A DNA stretch of 64,000 bases. Origin: Pseudomonas sp. P5_109 (GTDB lineage Bacteria; Pseudomonadota; Gammaproteobacteria; Pseudomonadales; Pseudomonadaceae). The stretch covers positions 847,001-911,000 of the forward strand of contig NZ_CP125380.1 of the NCBI RefSeq assembly GCF_034009455.1, written 5' to 3'. The notes beneath the pieces were generated by a model that searched no databases, was not told the DNA's origin, and saw only the letters and a program-made list of their open reading frames with translations. Each line of letters begins with the position of its first letter. Position 1 is the stretch's first letter. Both the position numbers and the translations under genes were made by a program. Shown here piece after piece: positions 54,281 through 64,000 of the stretch.

Positions 54281-54309
54281 GTGCACCAGCGGGTTTCCCG
54301 CAGGTGCAT
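54281..54309 (+). promoter_or_regulatory. Stem-loop in the rpsO-pnp spacer
   Basis: GTGCACC-A-GCGGG, loop TTT, CCCGC-A-GGTGCAT: a long stem with one A-A mismatch. In E. coli an RNase III-cleaved stem at this position mediates PNPase autoregulation; the same use here is inferred from position. Confidence 0.55.
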
Positions 54310-54454
54310 GGCAGGCTCCCAGCCTCAAGTTTTATCTGGATACCTGCTTTGCCTGAGTAACACCTGGACAAGCCAGTCGGGCCGATTCCCGACATTGCCC
54401 AAGAATTTCGCAAGAAACCAGTTCCCCCAAGAGCCACAAAGAAGGTAGGACACC

Positions 54455-56560
54455 GTGAACCCGGTAATCAAAAAATTCCAGTTCGGTCAGTCGACCGTTA
54501 CCCTCGAGACTGGCCGTATCGCCCGTCAGGCCTCCGGCGCAGTATTGGTCACCGTTGACGACGACGTCAGCGTATTGGTGACCGTAGTCGGTGCAAAACA
54601 AGCCGATCCAGGCAAGGGCTTCTTCCCTCTGTCTGTTCACTACCAGGAAAAGACTTACGCTGCCGGTAAGATCCCTGGCGGTTTCTTCAAGCGCGAAGGC
54701 CGTCCTTCCGAGAAAGAAACCCTGACTTCCCGACTGATCGACCGTCCGATCCGTCCGCTGTTCCCTGAAGGCTTCATGAACGAAGTGCAGGTAGTCTGCA
54801 CCGTCGTTTCGACCAGCAAGAAGACCGATCCGGACATCGCTGCGATGATCGGTACCTCGGCTGCCCTGGCTATCTCGGGCATCCCGTTCGACGGCCCGAT
54901 CGGCGCCGCTCGCGTAGCTTTCCACGAAAGCACCGGCTACCTGCTGAACCCGACTTACGAGCAGCAAGCTGCTTCGAGCCTGGACATGGTCGTTGCCGGT
55001 ACTTCCGACGCCGTGCTGATGGTTGAATCGGAAGCCAAAGAGCTGACCGAAGACCAGATGCTGGGCGCTGTACTGTTTGCTCACGACGAATTCCAGGTTG
55101 TGATCAACGCTGTTAAAGAACTGGCCGCTGAAGCTGCCAAGCCAACCTGGAACTGGGCTCCTGCTCCAGAAGCCACCGAACTGCTGGGCGCTATCCGTGC
55201 CGAGTTCGGCGAAGCGATCTCCCAGGCTTACACCATCACCATCAAGGCCGACCGTTACGCTCGCCTGGGTGAGCTGAAGGATCAGGTGGTTGCCAAGCTG
55301 TCCGGTGAAGAAGGCCAGCCTTCGTCCAGCGAAGTCAAAGCTGCTTTCGGCGAAATCGAATACCGCACCGTTCGCGAAAACATCGTAAACGGCAAGCCAC
55401 GTATCGACGGTCGCGACACCAAAACCGTACGCCCACTGAACATCGAAGTCGGCGTTCTGCCGAAGACTCACGGTTCGGCACTGTTCACCCGTGGTGAAAC
55501 CCAGGCTCTGGTTGTTGCAACACTGGGCACTGCCCGTGACGCACAGCTGCTGGACACCCTGGAAGGCGAGAAAAAAGACCCGTTCATGCTGCACTACAAC
55601 TTCCCTCCGTTCTCGGTAGGCGAGTGTGGTCGCATGGGTGGCGCTGGTCGTCGTGAAATCGGTCACGGCCGTCTGGCCCGTCGTTCGGTTTCGGCCATGC
55701 TGCCAGCCGCTGACGTGTTCCCGTACACCATCCGTGTGGTTTCGGAAATCACCGAATCCAACGGTTCGAGCTCGATGGCTTCCGTTTGCGGTGCTTCCCT
55801 GGCCCTGATGGACGCTGGTGTGCCGATGAAAGCGCCGGTTGCCGGTATCGCCATGGGTCTGGTTAAAGAAGGCGAGAAATTCGCAGTCCTGACCGACATC
55901 CTCGGTGACGAAGACCACCTGGGCGACATGGACTTCAAGGTAGCTGGTACCGCCAAAGGTGTTACCGCGCTGCAGATGGACATCAAGATCAAAGGCATCA
56001 CCGAAGAGATCATGGAGATCGCTCTGGGCCAAGCCCTGGAAGCGCGCCTGAACATCCTCGGCCAGATGAACCAGATCATTGGCCAGTCGCGTACCGAGCT
56101 GTCGGCCAACGCTCCGACCATGATCGCGATGAAAATCGACACCGACAAAATCCGTGACGTTATCGGTAAAGGCGGCGCGACCATTCGTGCGATCTGTGAA
56201 GAGACCAAGGCTTCGATCGACATCGAAGACGACGGTTCGATCAAGATCTTCGGCGAAACCAAGGAAGCGGCAGAAGCTGCTCGTCAGCGCGTACTGGGCA
56301 TTACCGCTGAAGCTGAAATCGGCAAGATCTACGTCGGCAAGGTTGAGCGCATCGTCGACTTCGGCGCATTCGTCAACATCCTGCCGGGCAAGGACGGTCT
56401 GGTTCACATCTCGATGCTGAGCGACGCTCGCGTTGAGAAAGTGACCGACATCCTGAAAGAAGGCCAGGAAGTGGAAGTACTGGTACTGGACGTGGACAAC
56501 CGCGGCCGTATCAAGCTGTCCATCAAAGACGTGGCAGCAGCCAAGGCTTCGGGCGTTTAA
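54455..56560 (+). CDS. pnp: PNPase, polyribonucleotide nucleotidyltransferase
   Basis: 701 aa; GTG start. Two RNase PH-like domains ([13 protein letters not shown] near 17; [23 protein letters not shown] near 380, the phosphate/active-site region), then KH ([15 protein letters not shown] near 562) and S1 ([18 protein letters not shown] near 622). 3'-5' phosphorolytic RNA decay in the degradosome. Confidence 0.98.
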   Translation: MNPVIKKFQFGQSTVTLETGRIARQASGAVLVTVDDDVSVLVTVVGAKQADPGKGFFPLSVHYQEKTYAAGKIPGGFFKREGRPSEKETLTSRLIDRPIRPLFPEGFMNEVQVVCTVVSTSKKTDPDIAAMIGTSAALAISGIPFDGPIGAARVAFHESTGYLLNPTYEQQAASSLDMVVAGTSDAVLMVESEAKELTEDQMLGAVLFAHDEFQVVINAVKELAAEAAKPTWNWAPAPEATELLGAIRAEFGEAISQAYTITIKADRYARLGELKDQVVAKLSGEEGQPSSSEVKAAFGEIEYRTVRENIVNGKPRIDGRDTKTVRPLNIEVGVLPKTHGSALFTRGETQALVVATLGTARDAQLLDTLEGEKKDPFMLHYNFPPFSVGECGRMGGAGRREIGHGRLARRSVSAMLPAADVFPYTIRVVSEITESNGSSSMASVCGASLALMDAGVPMKAPVAGIAMGLVKEGEKFAVLTDILGDEDHLGDMDFKVAGTAKGVTALQMDIKIKGITEEIMEIALGQALEARLNILGQMNQIIGQSRTELSANAPTMIAMKIDTDKIRDVIGKGGATIRAICEETKASIDIEDDGSIKIFGETKEAAEAARQRVLGITAEAEIGKIYVGKVERIVDFGAFVNILPGKDGLVHISMLSDARVEKVTDILKEGQEVEVLVLDVDNRGRIKLSIKDVAAAKASGV

Positions 56561-56591
56561 TTACGCCTCACGCCTGACCGCTTCAGCGTTG

Positions 56592-56631
56592 TAAAAAATG
56601 CCCTGCAGTGAAAGCTGTGGGGCATTTTTTT
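56592..56631 (+). terminator. Intrinsic terminator of pnp
   Basis: AAAAAATGCCC...TGCAG paired with CTGTGGGGCATTTTTTT; long stem with T-run. Confidence 0.85.
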
Positions 56632-56698
56632 GTCTGCAGGAAATTGAGACGTTCCGGAAGTTGCCTGCCCCTGAAGTCAATGCTAGGTTTAGCCCACC

Positions 56699-56774
56699 GC
56701 CCGTGTAGCTCAGCCGGTAGAGCAGCGCACTCGTAACGCGTAGGTCGCAGGTTCGATTCCTGTCTCGGGCACCA
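56699..56774 (+). tRNA. tRNA-Thr (CGT)
   Basis: 76 nt including CCA. Acceptor GCCCGTG with matching 3' strand, D-arm GCTCAGCCGGTAGAGC, anticodon loop CTCGTAA (anticodon CGT) and T-arm CAGGTTCGATTCCTG. Confidence 0.96.
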
Positions 56775-56820
56775 GCAAGACTTGTTTTCAGATGATCCCG
56801 AATGGTTCTGAAGGCCAGAT

Positions 56821-56845
56821 AAACCGTGCTTCATACGGTTTTTTT
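56821..56845 (+). terminator. Terminator after tRNA-Thr
   Basis: AAACCGT, loop GCTTCAT, ACGGTTT then more T. Confidence 0.8.
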
Positions 56846-56907
56846 GCGTCAGAGAGATCCTTGATGATCCAGATCCATCTTCCATTCCCCAGATCAACGA
56901 GAACGCC

Positions 56908-57213
56908 ATGACAATAAAAGAATTGACCCAAGAAGCCATACACGAAGAAGCACTGAAGAAGTACGTGCTGGATGCCCCCGAGCTGATGGACGAGATCAAG
57001 GACTTGAGTCCCGATGATCAGAAAGACCAGATTCAATGGGCTTTCGAGGACGAGGCCGAAGCCCAGGGTTTGCAGCCATGGGAACTGGCCCTCAAGTACA
57101 CCTCGACGCCTGAGGAGTACGAGACAGAACGCCTGAAACTGCACAAGGAGGCGGCCGAGGTGTTGGGCGTCGAGTGGGAAGAGTACTGCGAGATGAACAA
57201 TCTGGTGGTTTGA
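56908..57213 (+). CDS. Small acidic conserved-type hypothetical protein
   Basis: 101 aa, strongly acidic and helical (LTQEAIHEEALKKYVLDAPE; DLSPDDQKDQIQWAFEDEAE; EEWEEYCE-like tail VEWEEYCEMNNLVV). No signal peptide or membrane segment. It resembles short DUF6388-type pseudomonad proteins, from memory and with low certainty. It stands alone between tRNA-Thr and a REPIN; function unknown. Confidence 0.7.
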   Translation: MTIKELTQEAIHEEALKKYVLDAPELMDEIKDLSPDDQKDQIQWAFEDEAEAQGLQPWELALKYTSTPEEYETERLKLHKEAAEVLGVEWEEYCEMNNLVV

Positions 57214-57237
57214 GCAACCTACCTGCCAAGCCGCTTT

Positions 57238-57305
57238 TGTAGGAGCCCGGCTTGCCGGCGATGGCGATCTCAAGGACGCTATCGCCGGCAAGCCGGGCTC
57301 CTACA
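57238..57305. repeat. REPIN-type inverted pair
   Basis: A 25-base REP with core AGGAGCCCGGCTTGCCGGCGAT (57238-57262) and its exact inverse (57281-57305), 18 bases apart, between convergent genes. Related to the pair at 24388-24475 but with CCCGG/GCCGG in place of GCCGG/GCTGG. Confidence 0.85.
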
Positions 57306-57320
57306 CGATTGCTTTGCTTC

Positions 57321-58169
57321 TCAGATGCTGAGTCGCATCGACAGATCGACCGCCTTCACATCCTTGGTCATCGCACCGATCGAAATGTAATCCACCCCGG
57401 TCTGTGCGATCGGCAGCAACGTGCTTTCGTTGATCCCGCCGCTGGCCTCCAGTTTGGCCTTGCCGGCATTCAGGCGCACGGCTTCGCGCATGTCGTCCAG
57501 GCTCAGTTCGTCGAGCATGATGATGTCGGCACCGGCCGCCAGCGCTTCCTTGAGTTCATCCAGGCTTTCCACTTCAATCTCGACCGGTTTGCCCGGAGCG
57601 ATCTTGTGCGCGGCGGCGATGGCCTGCGCGATGCCGCCGCTGGCGGCGATGTGGTTTTCCTTGATCAGGAAGGCGTCATACAGGCCGATGCGGTGGTTGT
57701 GGCAACCGCCGCAGGTCACGGCGTATTTTTGCGCCAGGCGCAGCCCGGGCAAGGTTTTACGGGTGTCGAGCAGCTTGACCTGAGTCTCAGCCACGAAGTC
57801 CGCCAGGTACTGCGCGCGGGTCGCCACGCCGGAGAGCATTTGCAGGAAGTTCAGGGCGCTGCGTTCGCCGGTCAGCAGTGAGCGCGCAGGGCCTTCGAGG
57901 TGGAACAACACCTGATTGGGTGTCACCCGTTCACCGTCGGCAACCTGCCAGTGCACCGCCACCCGGGGGTCCAGTTGCCGAAACACGGCATCTACCCAGG
58001 CGGTGCCGCTGATCACGGCGGCGTCGCGGGTAATGATGGTGGCTTTGGCCAGGCGTTCGGCCGGGATCAACTGCGCGGTGATGTCGCCGCTGCCGATGTC
58101 TTCACGCAACGCACGGCGCACGTTGGCTTCGATTTCGGCGGTCAGATCGGCGAGACGTAGATTCGGCAT
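57321..58169 (-). CDS. nadC: NadC, quinolinate phosphoribosyltransferase
   Basis: 282 aa. [17 protein letters not shown] near residue 19, [17 protein letters not shown] near 100 and [17 protein letters not shown] near 133 followed by [20 protein letters not shown] near 152 hold the substrate-binding Arg/Lys/His residues. NAD biosynthesis from quinolinate. Start set at the canonical MPNLRLADL; the open frame beyond it overlaps nothing coding. Divergent from the DUF1631 gene. Confidence 0.96.
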   Translation of the reverse strand: MPNLRLADLTAEIEANVRRALREDIGSGDITAQLIPAERLAKATIITRDAAVISGTAWVDAVFRQLDPRVAVHWQVADGERVTPNQVLFHLEGPARSLLTGERSALNFLQMLSGVATRAQYLADFVAETQVKLLDTRKTLPGLRLAQKYAVTCGGCHNHRIGLYDAFLIKENHIAASGGIAQAIAAAHKIAPGKPVEIEVESLDELKEALAAGADIIMLDELSLDDMREAVRLNAGKAKLEASGGINESTLLPIAQTGVDYISIGAMTKDVKAVDLSMRLSI

Positions 58170-58433
58170 AACGGACTCCACAAACAAAGTGGCCCGATTA
58201 TAGGGCCATGGCATGGACCAACCCAAGGCATCCACGCGTTACGTTGGCACGGGTGCCTGTATTTGGTCGAATCCCTGACATTGTCGGCGCTTGTCATCGA
58301 TGCCGAGCAAACGCCCGTTTGAGAGCAGATGCAGAGTCTTCTGGCACAAAGGTGAGCTTTTACCAGATAATTAGACTTATATTTGACGTCATTACTTTGA
58401 CGGGTCGATGCATTACCGTTCCAGGGAGGCCGA

Positions 58434-60632
58434 ATGCACAACGACGGGAATGTAGTGCCTTTGTACAAGGCAACTACCGACCAGGTGGCTCACTCGCCAC
58501 TCGCCCGACTGCCGGCGATTCTTCTCCAGGTTCGCGACAAGGCCACGCAACAACTGCGACACGGATTGCAGGCGCTGTTCGATAACGCCGACGATACCCT
58601 CTTCGAAATGGCTGACCGCGCCCGCTGTGACGTCGAGCAGTACATCTTCTTTCAAGCGATGCGCGATTTGCGCCTCAAGCACAACAGCATCGAGCGGGTG
58701 TTTCTCGAGCAGGTTTTCGCCGCGTTCATCCGGCTTGCCCAATACGATTGCGTGCTTGCGACCTTACCCCAGACCCTGGCGGTCGAAGCTCTGACCGCGC
58801 AACCCGATGACGAGCGGCAACGCACAGTCGCGGTGGAAGCGATGGTCAGCCGGGCGCTGGACCGTGACGGTTTCGCCCTGGACCAACTGACAGCCCGACT
58901 CTGCGCCTTGTTGGGCAAGGAACCGGGCGACCTGCACAACCCCCTGGGCCCGGCAATGCTCTGCGAGTACTTTTTGCAGGCTGCGCGCCAGCTGGGGCTG
59001 GAGATCAAGGTCAAGCTGATTATCCTCCAGTTGTTCGAGCGTTATGTCCTCGGCGAGGCCGATCAACTTTACGCCGAAGCCAACCAGTTGCTGCTGGCCA
59101 CCGGTGTGTTGCCCGACCTCAAGCCGGCCCCGGTACGCCGAACCGCGGACCGACCTGACGTCAGCGCCGAGGATGGACCGATCGACGCACGCGCCGAGCC
59201 GATCGGTCTACCAATCGATGAGAATGTCCAGGAGGTGTTTGCTGCGTTGCAGGCGCTACTGTTCAACGTTCGCGGCAGCCTGTCGCCAACGCTCGAAGTC
59301 AGTGCCACTGCGCAGCCGATTGCCACGCGCGATCTGTTGCGCCTGTTGTCGCATTTGCAGCAATACGTGCCGACTCCGGCGGCCGTAGATGATTTCGACC
59401 TGCGCAACCAGCTCGAACAGTTACTGACCCGGGTCAGCGTCAAAAGCGGCAGGTCGCGGATTTTCGGGGAGGCCGATGAGGATGTGATCAACCTGGTCGC
59501 CATGCTTTTCGAATGCATGCTCGATGATCGCAACCTGCCGGACTCCCTCAAGGCACTGATCAGCCGATTGCAGATTCCACTGGTCAAGGTGGCGGTGCTC
59601 GACAAGAGTTTCTTCAGTCGCAGCAGCCATCCGGCACGACGCCTGCTCAACGAAATTGCCAACGCGGCCATGGGTTGGGGAGCCAGTGATGATCACGAGC
59701 GTGACAGTCTGTATGTGCGCATCGATCAGGTCGTCCAGCGCTTGTTGAATGACTTTGTCGATGACCCGGCGATTTTTTCCGAATTGCTGGCCGACTTTCT
59801 TGCGTTTACCCAGGACGAGCGCCGGCGCAGCGAGTTGCTCGAGCAACGCATTCGTGACGCCGAGGAAGGACGGGCCAAAACCGGATTGGCTCGCCAGCAT
59901 GTCGAACGGGTGCTGAACCAGGCGTTGTTTGGCAACGTCCTGCCGCGAGTCGTGGTGGGGTTTGCCCAGGAATCCTGGAGCAAGGTACTGCTGCTGACAT
60001 ACCTCAAGCATGGCGATCAGTCAGCTGAGTGGCATGCCGATGTGCGCACCCTGGAGCAGTTGGTCTGGAGCGTTCAGCGTCACCATGAGACCGATGCCGC
60101 CGGGATGTTGGCCCTGGTGCCCGGTTTGCTCAAGTCGTTGCGCGACGGGCTGAACTCGTCGGCGTTCGATCCGTTTGCCACCCGCGAGTTTTTCAGCGAA
60201 CTGGAGCGCTTGCACGTGCAGGCGCTGGAAGGACCGGGGCATTCGGCCGTCGATACGTCGGCGATGGTTGAGGTGTGCGAACCGATCATGTTGCCCTCGG
60301 CTGACGAAAGTCAGGGGCACAGTGAGCCGGTGCGTTTGTTTGCGGACGATGCAGGTTTGCGTCAGGTCGATCAAATGCTTGCGGGCAGCTGGGTGGAGTT
60401 TCAGGAGGACGCGGAAAATACCCTTCGCTGCAAACTGGTGGCGATCATTGAAAGCAGCGGCCAATACATCTTCGTCAACCGTACCGGCATGAAAGTGCTC
60501 GAGCGCAATCGCACCGACCTGGCCCTGGAGCTGCGCAATGGTGTGGCGCGAGTGCTTGACGACACCTTGTTGTTCGAGCGGGCTCTGGAGTCGGTGATCG
60601 GCAACCTCAAGCGCCTCAAACGCGGCAAGTGA
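58434..60632 (+). CDS. DUF1631 family protein
   Basis: 732 aa, mostly helical, cytoplasmic (no signal or membrane segment), with GGGAGG before the ATG. The N-terminus (LQVRDKATQQLRHGLQALFDNADD), central blocks and a C-terminal beta-rich part (GSWVEFQEDAENTLRCKLVA, then GQYIFVNRTGMKVLERNR) match the DUF1631 family. The C-terminal beta module resembles a PilZ-like barrel in layout, but I do not see the RxxxR/DxSxxG pair, so c-di-GMP binding is not claimed. Gene order nadC-DUF1631-ampD-ampE matches P. aeruginosa. Function unknown. Confidence 0.9.
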   Translation: MHNDGNVVPLYKATTDQVAHSPLARLPAILLQVRDKATQQLRHGLQALFDNADDTLFEMADRARCDVEQYIFFQAMRDLRLKHNSIERVFLEQVFAAFIRLAQYDCVLATLPQTLAVEALTAQPDDERQRTVAVEAMVSRALDRDGFALDQLTARLCALLGKEPGDLHNPLGPAMLCEYFLQAARQLGLEIKVKLIILQLFERYVLGEADQLYAEANQLLLATGVLPDLKPAPVRRTADRPDVSAEDGPIDARAEPIGLPIDENVQEVFAALQALLFNVRGSLSPTLEVSATAQPIATRDLLRLLSHLQQYVPTPAAVDDFDLRNQLEQLLTRVSVKSGRSRIFGEADEDVINLVAMLFECMLDDRNLPDSLKALISRLQIPLVKVAVLDKSFFSRSSHPARRLLNEIANAAMGWGASDDHERDSLYVRIDQVVQRLLNDFVDDPAIFSELLADFLAFTQDERRRSELLEQRIRDAEEGRAKTGLARQHVERVLNQALFGNVLPRVVVGFAQESWSKVLLLTYLKHGDQSAEWHADVRTLEQLVWSVQRHHETDAAGMLALVPGLLKSLRDGLNSSAFDPFATREFFSELERLHVQALEGPGHSAVDTSAMVEVCEPIMLPSADESQGHSEPVRLFADDAGLRQVDQMLAGSWVEFQEDAENTLRCKLVAIIESSGQYIFVNRTGMKVLERNRTDLALELRNGVARVLDDTLLFERALESVIGNLKRLKRGK

Positions 60633-60694
60633 TCGCGCCCCGGGGGATTATCGCGGCATACTGTGCCAACACAGTCGACGTTGAAGGAATCGGT

Positions 60695-61255
60695 ATGCAG
60701 TTGGACCCCGCGAGCGGTTGGATTCAGGGAGCGCATGTCTGCCCCTCGCCCAACTTCAATGCGCGCCCCACAGGCGAAATTTCCCTGCTGGTGATCCACA
60801 ACATCAGCTTGCCACCGGCGCAGTTTGCTACCGGCAAGGTGCAGGAGTTTTTCCAGAATCGTCTGGATGTCACCGAACATCCCTATTTTGAAGGGATCGT
60901 GGATTTGCGAGTGTCCGCGCACTTTCTGATCGAGCGCGACGGTACCGTCACCCAGTTTGTTTCATGCCTTGAGCGTGCGTGGCATGCGGGTGTTTCGAGT
61001 TTCGAGGGGCGGGAAACCTGTAACGATTTTTCCGTGGGCATCGAGCTCGAAGGCACGGATGATCTGCCGTTCACCGACGCGCAATACAGCGCGTTGACGG
61101 CCTTGACCCGCCAGTTGCAGCAGGCGTTCACGGCGATCACCACAGAGCGCATCTGCGGGCACAGCGATATTGCACCCGGGCGCAAAACCGATCCGGGGCC
61201 GGCGTTTGACTGGGCACGCTATCGTGCCGCTCTGGCACAAGAGGAAGGGCAATGA
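60695..61255 (+). CDS. ampD: AmpD, 1,6-anhydro-MurNAc-L-alanine amidase
   Basis: 186 aa from the ATG with AAGGA upstream; the in-frame GTG/ATG positions further upstream are less likely. Amidase_2 fold: LLVIHNISLPP (zinc His near 29), RVSAHFLIERDGTVTQFV near 75, ERAWHAG near 94 and GHSDIAPGRKTDPGPAFDW near 150 (second zinc His and Asp ligand). No signal peptide, so cytoplasmic. It cleaves recycled muropeptides; its loss induces AmpC beta-lactamase in species that have it. ampE overlaps its stop. Confidence 0.97.
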   Translation: MQLDPASGWIQGAHVCPSPNFNARPTGEISLLVIHNISLPPAQFATGKVQEFFQNRLDVTEHPYFEGIVDLRVSAHFLIERDGTVTQFVSCLERAWHAGVSSFEGRETCNDFSVGIELEGTDDLPFTDAQYSALTALTRQLQQAFTAITTERICGHSDIAPGRKTDPGPAFDWARYRAALAQEEGQ

Positions 61256-62088
61256 GTTTTCTGGTGTTGCTGTTGGCGGTGTGGATTGAGAAGTTCTCGG
61301 CCTTGCGCCATCGGGTTCAGCGGGACGGCGGCTGGATACACGAGCTGAACAAGCTCGAGGCCAGCCCGCGACTCTCAAACCGGCCATGGCTGGTCTTGTC
61401 GATACTGGTCTTGTTGCCGGTAGCGTTGCTGGGGCTGCTGCTGGTCGTCATCGAGCCGGTGGCCTATGGGTTGCTGGCGTTGCCAATCCATTTGCTGGTT
61501 GTGATTTACAGCCTGGGGCGCGGCGATCTGCTGGGCGATCTCGGGCCGTTCCGCGATGCCTGGCGTCGGGAGGACCTGCAGGCAGCGTCGCATGTCGCCA
61601 AGCGCGATCTGGATATCTGCGCAGACAGTGGCGAGCAACTGCTGGAGCGGGTCGAAGGGCATTTGCTGTGGGAGGCCTACCACAGCTTTTTCGCGGTGAT
61701 TTTCTGGTACTTCCTGTTGGGGCCGGTCGCGGCGCTGAGTTATCGGTTGCTCGCGTTGGCCGAAGAACACGGGAAAAACCCTGCGGTGGTCGAGCGCGCC
61801 GGGCAACTGCGTCACGCCTTCGACTGGGTGCCGGTGCGCCTGCTCGCGGCGAGCCTGGCGTTGGTCGGCAATTTTGTCGCGGTCAGCCGGGTCATGCTGC
61901 ATGAACTGCTGAACTGGAACATCAGCGCCGCGCAATTGATCGAGAAAGTCGGACTGGTGGCCGGTGAAATTCCGGCGCCGGTGGCCGGCGCGGAAGGTAT
62001 CAACAATCTGGACCGCATCTGGGAAATGCTGCTGCGTGCCGCCGTGCTCTGGTATGCCGGGATTGCGTTGTGGACGGTCCTGCATTAG
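61252..62088 (+). CDS. ampE: AmpE, inner-membrane regulatory protein
   Basis: 278 aa, about four membrane segments (WLVLSILVLLPVALLGLLLV; VAYGLLALPIHLLVVIYSL; FFAVIFWYFLLGPVAALSY; C-terminal AAVLWYAGIALWTVLH). CobD/CbiB-like AmpE family, with FRDAWRREDLQAA in the cytoplasmic loop. ATGA overlap with ampD. Role in peptidoglycan recycling signalling is poorly defined. Confidence 0.94.
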   Translation: MSFLVLLLAVWIEKFSALRHRVQRDGGWIHELNKLEASPRLSNRPWLVLSILVLLPVALLGLLLVVIEPVAYGLLALPIHLLVVIYSLGRGDLLGDLGPFRDAWRREDLQAASHVAKRDLDICADSGEQLLERVEGHLLWEAYHSFFAVIFWYFLLGPVAALSYRLLALAEEHGKNPAVVERAGQLRHAFDWVPVRLLAASLALVGNFVAVSRVMLHELLNWNISAAQLIEKVGLVAGEIPAPVAGAEGINNLDRIWEMLLRAAVLWYAGIALWTVLH

Positions 62089-62107
62089 ACCATGTAGCCA
62101 CGGCTGC

Positions 62108-62210
62108 TGTGGCGAGGGAGCTTGCTCCCGCTGGGTGGCGCAGCCGCCCCATTCAACTCACCACCAACGACTGCTGCGCAGCCGGACGGGGGCAAGCCCC
62201 CTCACCACAC
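62108..62210. repeat. REPIN-type inverted pair, GGGAGCTTGCTCCC class
   Basis: TGTGGCGAGGGAGCTTGCTC at 62108 with its hairpin, and a diverged inverse copy (GGGGGCAAGCCCCCTCACCA...) ending at 62210, about 50 bases apart, between ampE and the chemoreceptor gene. Different class from the pairs at 24388 and 57238; the head matches the single hairpin at 32970. Confidence 0.75.
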
Positions 62211-62371
62211 AGGGGGCGATCACTTGTCCTGAGGGCTTCGCCCTGTCGTTAACCTTAAGTTACAAAACCTCCTGCCGATTTAAGTTATACAGAGATAGCG
62301 CCGAATAGTGGCTATCTGCTGTCTGTCTGCGCCTGCCAATAAAAAAAATAAGAATTGAAGGGAGACATCCA

Positions 62372-64000
62372 GTGAAGAGCTTGCTCTATCCCGCTGTCGC
62401 ACTGATGAACCGCCTGAGCTTCGGCATGAAGTTCAGCCTGATCAGCGTACTGTTCCTGGTGCCGATGCTGGTGACCAACTTCTATCTGGTGCGTGACTCC
62501 TATCGCGAATTCCAGGGCACGCGCATCGAACTGCAAAGTCTCGACCTGTTGGGCAGCAGCCTGACGCTGCGGCGCGATCTGGAAACCCTGAACAACCTGG
62601 TGCAGATCAATGTCAGCCTCGGCCAATCCGGCAAGGCTGGCAATGTCGAGTCGAAAATCAGCGCCCTTGAGCAGAATATTCTGACTCGCCTGCAAGGGCT
62701 GACGGCGATGACCAGCGACCCGGAGCAGGTCGCGGTGTTCGATGGCAAACGCGATGAAATGATCGCCGCGTTCAAGACCCAGCAAACGGAAAGCTCCCTG
62801 CAAAGCAAAAGCGCCCTGATCGGCAAGCTGGTGGGCAGCGCGCAGATTTTCAGCCAGCTCATTACTAGCCAGTCCGGCCTCAGTCGCGACAACCAGAGCG
62901 ACATGCGCCAGTTGAGCGAGCTCGTCACCCTCGTCACGCCACGTGTCACCCAGATCCTGGGCGAAGGCCGGGCAATGGGTTCTTATTCGTTGGGGCAGGG
63001 TTTCATCAACTCGGCTTCGAGTACCCGATTCGATGAATTGCTGGCGCAGATTGAAAAGCTCCAGGCCGAGTATGGCCTGAAGTTGCAGGATGCCCTGGGT
63101 TCCAGCAAGGCCGCGCGCGACACCCTGGCTGTGCAGGCCGATAGCAGTCGGGCATCGTTGAAGAAAGCCAGTGAGCTGTTCGAAGAACAAGTGGTCATGG
63201 CCGACACGCTCGATGCGCCATGGCAGGGCTTTTATGATCAAGTCAGCGCCCTGATGGACCAGACTTATCAGCTCAACGAAGCGACCCTGAAGTATCTGGG
63301 CCCGCAGTTGCAGCAACGCCTGGACCAGAACCGCACGCACATGGTCCTGCAGGCCGTGGCGTTGTCAGTGGTGTTTGTGTTGATCTTTTATCTCTACGGA
63401 GCTTTCTATGCCTCGACCCGCACCACGCTCAAACGCCTGGGGGCGGTGATGGACAAGGTGGCGGCCGGCGACATGACGGTGACCTTCAGCGCCCACAGCC
63501 GTGACGAGCTGGGGGAACTGGGCGAGGTATTCAACGGCACGGTGAAGAAAATCCATGACCTGATCGAGCGGGTGGGGCAGACCGTCAGCGAAGTCGAGCG
63601 TCAGGCCGGGCAAGTGGAGAGCGTTTCCGCGCAAAGCAACCAGGCCGTCGCTGGGCAGCGCACGCAGATCGAACAAGTGGCCACTGCCATGAACCAGATG
63701 TCGGCCACTTCCCAGGAAGTGGCGCGCAGTGCCGCGGCGGCGGTGAGCAGCGCCCACAGCGTCAACGACGAAACCATCAGCGGTCGCGGTCTGGTGGAGT
63801 CGCAGCAAGGCAGCATTGCCGCGCTGGCCAGCGAAATCGATCAATCGGTGTTGGTGATCAATCAACTGGCCAGCGACAGCCAGTCCATTAGCCGCGTTCT
63901 GGAAGTGATCAAGAGCATCGCCGAGCAGACCAACCTGCTGGCGCTCAATGCCGCCATCGAGGCAGCGCGGGCCGGTGAGCAGGGCCGTGGTTTCGCCGTG
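62372..64000 (+). CDS. Methyl-accepting chemotaxis protein (truncated by window end)
   Basis: 543 codons are present and the frame is open at the last base. GTG start with GGGAG seven bases upstream. A first membrane segment near residues 18-38 ([19 protein letters not shown]) is followed by a helical periplasmic sensor (about 40-320), a second membrane segment near 325-345 ([17 protein letters not shown]), a HAMP domain ([18 protein letters not shown]) and the start of the signalling hairpin, with its tip sequence [20 protein letters not shown] near 517-536. Ligand unknown. Same neighbourhood as the transducer next to ampDE in P. aeruginosa. Confidence 0.96.
   Translation, partial: MKSLLYPAVALMNRLSFGMKFSLISVLFLVPMLVTNFYLVRDSYREFQGTRIELQSLDLLGSSLTLRRDLETLNNLVQINVSLGQSGKAGNVESKISALEQNILTRLQGLTAMTSDPEQVAVFDGKRDEMIAAFKTQQTESSLQSKSALIGKLVGSAQIFSQLITSQSGLSRDNQSDMRQLSELVTLVTPRVTQILGEGRAMGSYSLGQGFINSASSTRFDELLAQIEKLQAEYGLKLQDALGSSKAARDTLAVQADSSRASLKKASELFEEQVVMADTLDAPWQGFYDQVSALMDQTYQLNEATLKYLGPQLQQRLDQNRTHMVLQAVALSVVFVLIFYLYGAFYASTRTTLKRLGAVMDKVAAGDMTVTFSAHSRDELGELGEVFNGTVKKIHDLIERVGQTVSEVERQAGQVESVSAQSNQAVAGQRTQIEQVATAMNQMSATSQEVARSAAAAVSSAHSVNDETISGRGLVESQQGSIAALASEIDQSVLVINQLASDSQSISRVLEVIKSIAEQTNLLALNAAIEAARAGEQGRGFAV

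Overview
The window is a GC-rich gammaproteobacterial chromosome segment, almost certainly from a Pseudomonas of the P. fluorescens complex. Evidence: the gene orders smpB-(transporter)-ratA-ratB-bamE-fur-recN-grpE-dnaK-dnaJ-dapB-carA-carB-greA-yhbY-rlmE-ftsH-folP-glmM-tpiA-secG-tRNA-tRNA-rimP-nusA-infB-rbfA-truB-rpsO-pnp and nadC-DUF1631-ampD-ampE-chemoreceptor; a tmRNA tag reading ANDETYGEYALAA; and pseudomonad REP/REPIN palindromes.

Region 1 (1-14257) is the right end of an integrated genomic island. Its right border is the 3' end of the tmRNA gene (ssrA), next to a P4-type tyrosine integrase. The cargo is one rightward defence operon: hsdM (partial), hsdS, a DUF262 protein without a visible nuclease, a DUF262-DUF1524 (GmrSD-like) nuclease, hsdR and a YgjP-like metallopeptidase. 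All junctions overlap or nearly touch. A leftward operon of overlapping genes follows (DUF3987 protein, small protein, second and different tyrosine recombinase, small protein). Then comes about 1 kb without a convincing gene but with two long perfect inverted repeats and GGCGACA-type heptamer clusters. The left attachment site is outside the window.

Region 2 (14258-24475) begins with tmRNA and two paralogous small exported proteins. It continues with a lactate catabolism locus: lldP-lutA-lutB-lutC-dld (leftward) and the divergent GntR/FCD regulator lldR, with a textbook LldR palindrome in front of lldP.

Region 3 (24496-47400) is housekeeping: SmpB (the tmRNA partner), an NSS transporter, ratAB/bamE, fur, recN (LexA box), the heat-shock genes grpE-dnaK-dnaJ (two sigma-32-type promoters), dapB, carAB (attenuator-like leader), greA, yhbY, rlmE and ftsH-folP-glmM-tpiA-secG.

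Region 4 (47404-56845) is the RNA and translation block: tRNA-Leu(GAG), initiator tRNA-Met, rimP-nusA-infB-rbfA-truB-rpsO-pnp and tRNA-Thr(CGT).

Region 5 (56908-64000) holds a small acidic protein, nadC, a DUF1631 protein, the cell-wall recycling pair ampD-ampE and a chemoreceptor cut by the window end. The most notable system is the composite type I restriction plus DUF262/GmrSD operon in the island. No rRNA genes and no CRISPR array were seen.
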